6,736 bases of DNA, taken from positions 1 to 6,736 of the forward strand of contig JASHPP010000249.1 of assembly GCA_030038035.1 (NCBI GenBank), in the 5' to 3' direction. A program made the position numbers and the translations under genes. The notes beneath the pieces were generated by a model. The model did not search any database and was not told where the DNA came from. It saw only the letters and a list, made by a program, of their open reading frames with translations. This stretch comes from Trebonia sp. (GTDB lineage: Bacteria; Actinomycetota; Actinomycetes; Streptosporangiales; Streptosporangiaceae). Positions 5,125 to 6,736 of the stretch are shown in pieces. Numbering within the stretch: the first letter of the stretch is position 1; every line of letters begins with the position of its first letter.

Positions 5125-6736
5125 TGCACGTCGTCGCGACCGCCGGGCATGTCGACCACGGCAAGTCCACGCTGGTCCGGGCGCTGACCGGGATGGAACC
5201 TGACCGCTGGGCGGAGGAACGTCGCCGGGGCATGACGATCGACCTCGGCTACGCCTGGATGACGCTGCCCGACGGCGACCAGCTGGCGTTCGTTGACGTG
5301 CCCGGCCACGAGCGCTTCGTCCCCAACACGCTCGCCGGCCTTGGACCTGTCCCCGCCGTCATGTTCGTCGTGGCGGCCGACGGCGGCTGGATGCCGCAGT
5401 CCGCCGAGCACCTCGCTGCGGTCGCCGCCCTCGGCGTGCGCCATGGCCTGCTGGTGGTCACTCGGGCGGACCTGGCGGACCCCGCCGAGGCGCTGCGGTC
5501 CGCGTCCGCCGAACTCGCCGCCACCAGCCTCGGCAACGTCGAGGCGGTCGCGGTCAGCGGGGTCACCGGGGCGGGCCTTGACGAGCTGCGCGCCGCGCTT
5601 GCCCGCCTCGCGGCGTCGCTGCCGAGCCCCGATCCGGCGGCCCCCGTCCGGCTGTGGATCGACCGGTCGTTCACGATCCGCGGCAGCGGCACGGTCGTGA
5701 CGGGCACGCTGCCCGCGGGCACGGTCAGGCCCGGCCAGGAACTGCTGCTCACGCCGTCGCTCCAGCCGGTGCGCGTGCGCGCCGTCCAGGCGCTCGGCGA
5801 GCCGTCCGAGCAGGTGAGCGGGGTGGCCCGGGTGGCGCTGAACCTGCGCGGCGTCCCCCCGGACGTGCCGCAGCGCGGCATGGCGCTGGTCACGGCCGGC
5901 CGCTGGACGCTGACCGCCGCGCTCGACGTGCGGATCACGGCAGGCGCGGCGGGTACCACGCCGAACTTCCCGCCCGAGTTGCTGCTGCACATCGGCTCCG
6001 CGCGCACCCAGGCGCGGTTGCGGGTGCTCGGGGGCGGACCCCCGCACGTGTACGCGCGGCTGCACCTGCGGGACGCGCTGCCGCTGCACGTCGGCGACCG
6101 GGTGCTGCTGCGCGACCCGGGGGCGGCCGGGGCGCCGGGGGCGCGAGGCCTTGCGATCTTCGGCGCGACCGTGCTCGATCCGGCCCCGCCGCCGCTCGGC
6201 CGGCGCGGCGCCGCGGCGGCCGCGGCAAGGGAGCTGGCCGCCTGGCCGACGGTGCCCGCCGCGGCCGATCTGCTGCGCAGGCACCGGCTGCTGCGCGCGG
6301 GCACCGTAGCCGCGACGGGCGCCGCCGAGCCGCCCGCGCCGGTCGCGGGGGACTGGCTCGCCGACCCGGCGCACTGGGACCGGCTGCGCGCCGAGCTGCC
6401 CGCGACGGTCGCCGCGTTCATGGACAAGGATCCGCTCGCCCAGGGAATGCCGGTCGAGGCGGCCCGCGCCGCGCTGCGCCTGCCCAGCCGCGACCTCGTG
6501 GTCGCGCTGCTCGCCCCGCCCGCTCCCGCCGTCGAGGCCGGTGGCGGCGTTGTCCTCGACGGCGGTTACCTGCGGATCGGCGCCGCGCTGGCGGCAGCCG
6601 GGTCCGCGGCTACGGGCGGCGCGGGCGCGGTCGCCGGGTCGCTGCCGCCCCGGGTCGCCCGCGGCATCCGGGCGATCCTCGACGACCTGGCCGGGCAGCC
6701 GTTCGACGCGCCGGACAGCGCGCGGCTGCGCGAGCT
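5124..6736 (+). CDS. selB: SelB, selenocysteine-specific translation elongation factor (3' end beyond window)
   Basis: The frame is open from ATG 5124 to the right edge (537 codons plus two bases, no stop). SelB is a GTPase that carries selenocysteyl-tRNA(Sec) to the ribosome at UGA codons marked by a SECIS RNA hairpin. The N-terminal EF-Tu-like G domain shows G1 GHVDHGKS (8-15), G2 RGMTIDLG (35-42), G3 DVPGHE (58-63), G4 TRAD (113-116) and G5 SGVTG (145-149). Domain II begins around LWIDRSFTIRGSGTVVTGT (177-195). Domain III follows to about residue 352. An Ala/Pro-rich link then leads to winged-helix repeats (about 360 onward), where SECIS binding resides; the final repeat is missing at the edge. 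G4 is TRAD instead of the classic NKxD. The start is fixed by the G domain lying only seven residues downstream and by the TGATG overlap with selA, which implies translational coupling. There is no strong Shine-Dalgarno of its own. Confidence 0.95.
   Translation, partial: MHVVATAGHVDHGKSTLVRALTGMEPDRWAEERRRGMTIDLGYAWMTLPDGDQLAFVDVPGHERFVPNTLAGLGPVPAVMFVVAADGGWMPQSAEHLAAVAALGVRHGLLVVTRADLADPAEALRSASAELAATSLGNVEAVAVSGVTGAGLDELRAALARLAASLPSPDPAAPVRLWIDRSFTIRGSGTVVTGTLPAGTVRPGQELLLTPSLQPVRVRAVQALGEPSEQVSGVARVALNLRGVPPDVPQRGMALVTAGRWTLTAALDVRITAGAAGTTPNFPPELLLHIGSARTQARLRVLGGGPPHVYARLHLRDALPLHVGDRVLLRDPGAAGAPGARGLAIFGATVLDPAPPPLGRRGAAAAAARELAAWPTVPAAADLLRRHRLLRAGTVAATGAAEPPAPVAGDWLADPAHWDRLRAELPATVAAFMDKDPLAQGMPVEAARAALRLPSRDLVVALLAPPAPAVEAGGGVVLDGGYLRIGAALAAAGSAATGGAGAVAGSLPPRVARGIRAILDDLAGQPFDAPDSARLRE

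Noticed and set aside
4434..6374. Minus-strand open frame (646 codons) opposite selA and selB
   Set aside because: The longest open frame in the window, but its translation is compositionally biased and lacks any domain. selA and selB on the other strand carry complete family motifs.

Overview
The window is very GC-rich, with coding frames whose third positions are almost all G or C. It encodes membrane glycosyltransferases of kinds common in Actinomycetota, and it shows two candidate leaderless promoters of the actinobacterial TANNNT type. I read it as a chromosomal stretch of a high-GC actinobacterium that makes selenocysteine. I cannot name a genus from the sequence. No insertion sequence, integrase, CRISPR array, rRNA or tRNA is visible.

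Layout, left to right. (1) Positions 1-206 hold the last 67 codons of a plus-strand gene, probably an exported immunoglobulin-like (DUF4352-like) domain with two cysteines. A short spacer with a weak hairpin follows. (2) 391-1746, plus strand, is a GT87/DUF2029 polytopic mannosyltransferase-like enzyme. (3) 1771-3534, minus strand, is a GT39/ArnT-like GT-C glycosyltransferase with a soluble C-terminal domain. It meets gene 2 tail to tail across 24 bp that contain a 19-bp-period duplication. (4) 3535-3714 is a divergent intergenic region with a candidate leaderless promoter for each flanking gene and three perfect palindromes. (5) 3715 (or 3703)-5124, plus strand, is selA, selenocysteine synthase. 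(6) 5124 to the right edge, plus strand, is selB, the selenocysteine-specific elongation factor. It overlaps selA by one base and is cut off before its stop codon.

How the parts work together: SelA converts seryl-tRNA(Sec) to selenocysteyl-tRNA(Sec), using selenophosphate made by SelD. SelB then carries that tRNA to UGA codons marked by a SECIS hairpin. Neither selD, selC (tRNA-Sec) nor a selenoprotein gene lies in the window, so these must be elsewhere. The two glycosyltransferases are probably independent of selenium metabolism. Both have the features of membrane enzymes that take sugars from polyprenyl-phosphate donors on the outer face of the membrane.

I did not find a convincing undescribed system. 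The most useful second-look items are the paired leaderless promoters and palindromes between the divergent genes, the resulting correction of the selA start, the duplicated stop-codon context between the convergent genes, and the low-GC codon patch in selA.
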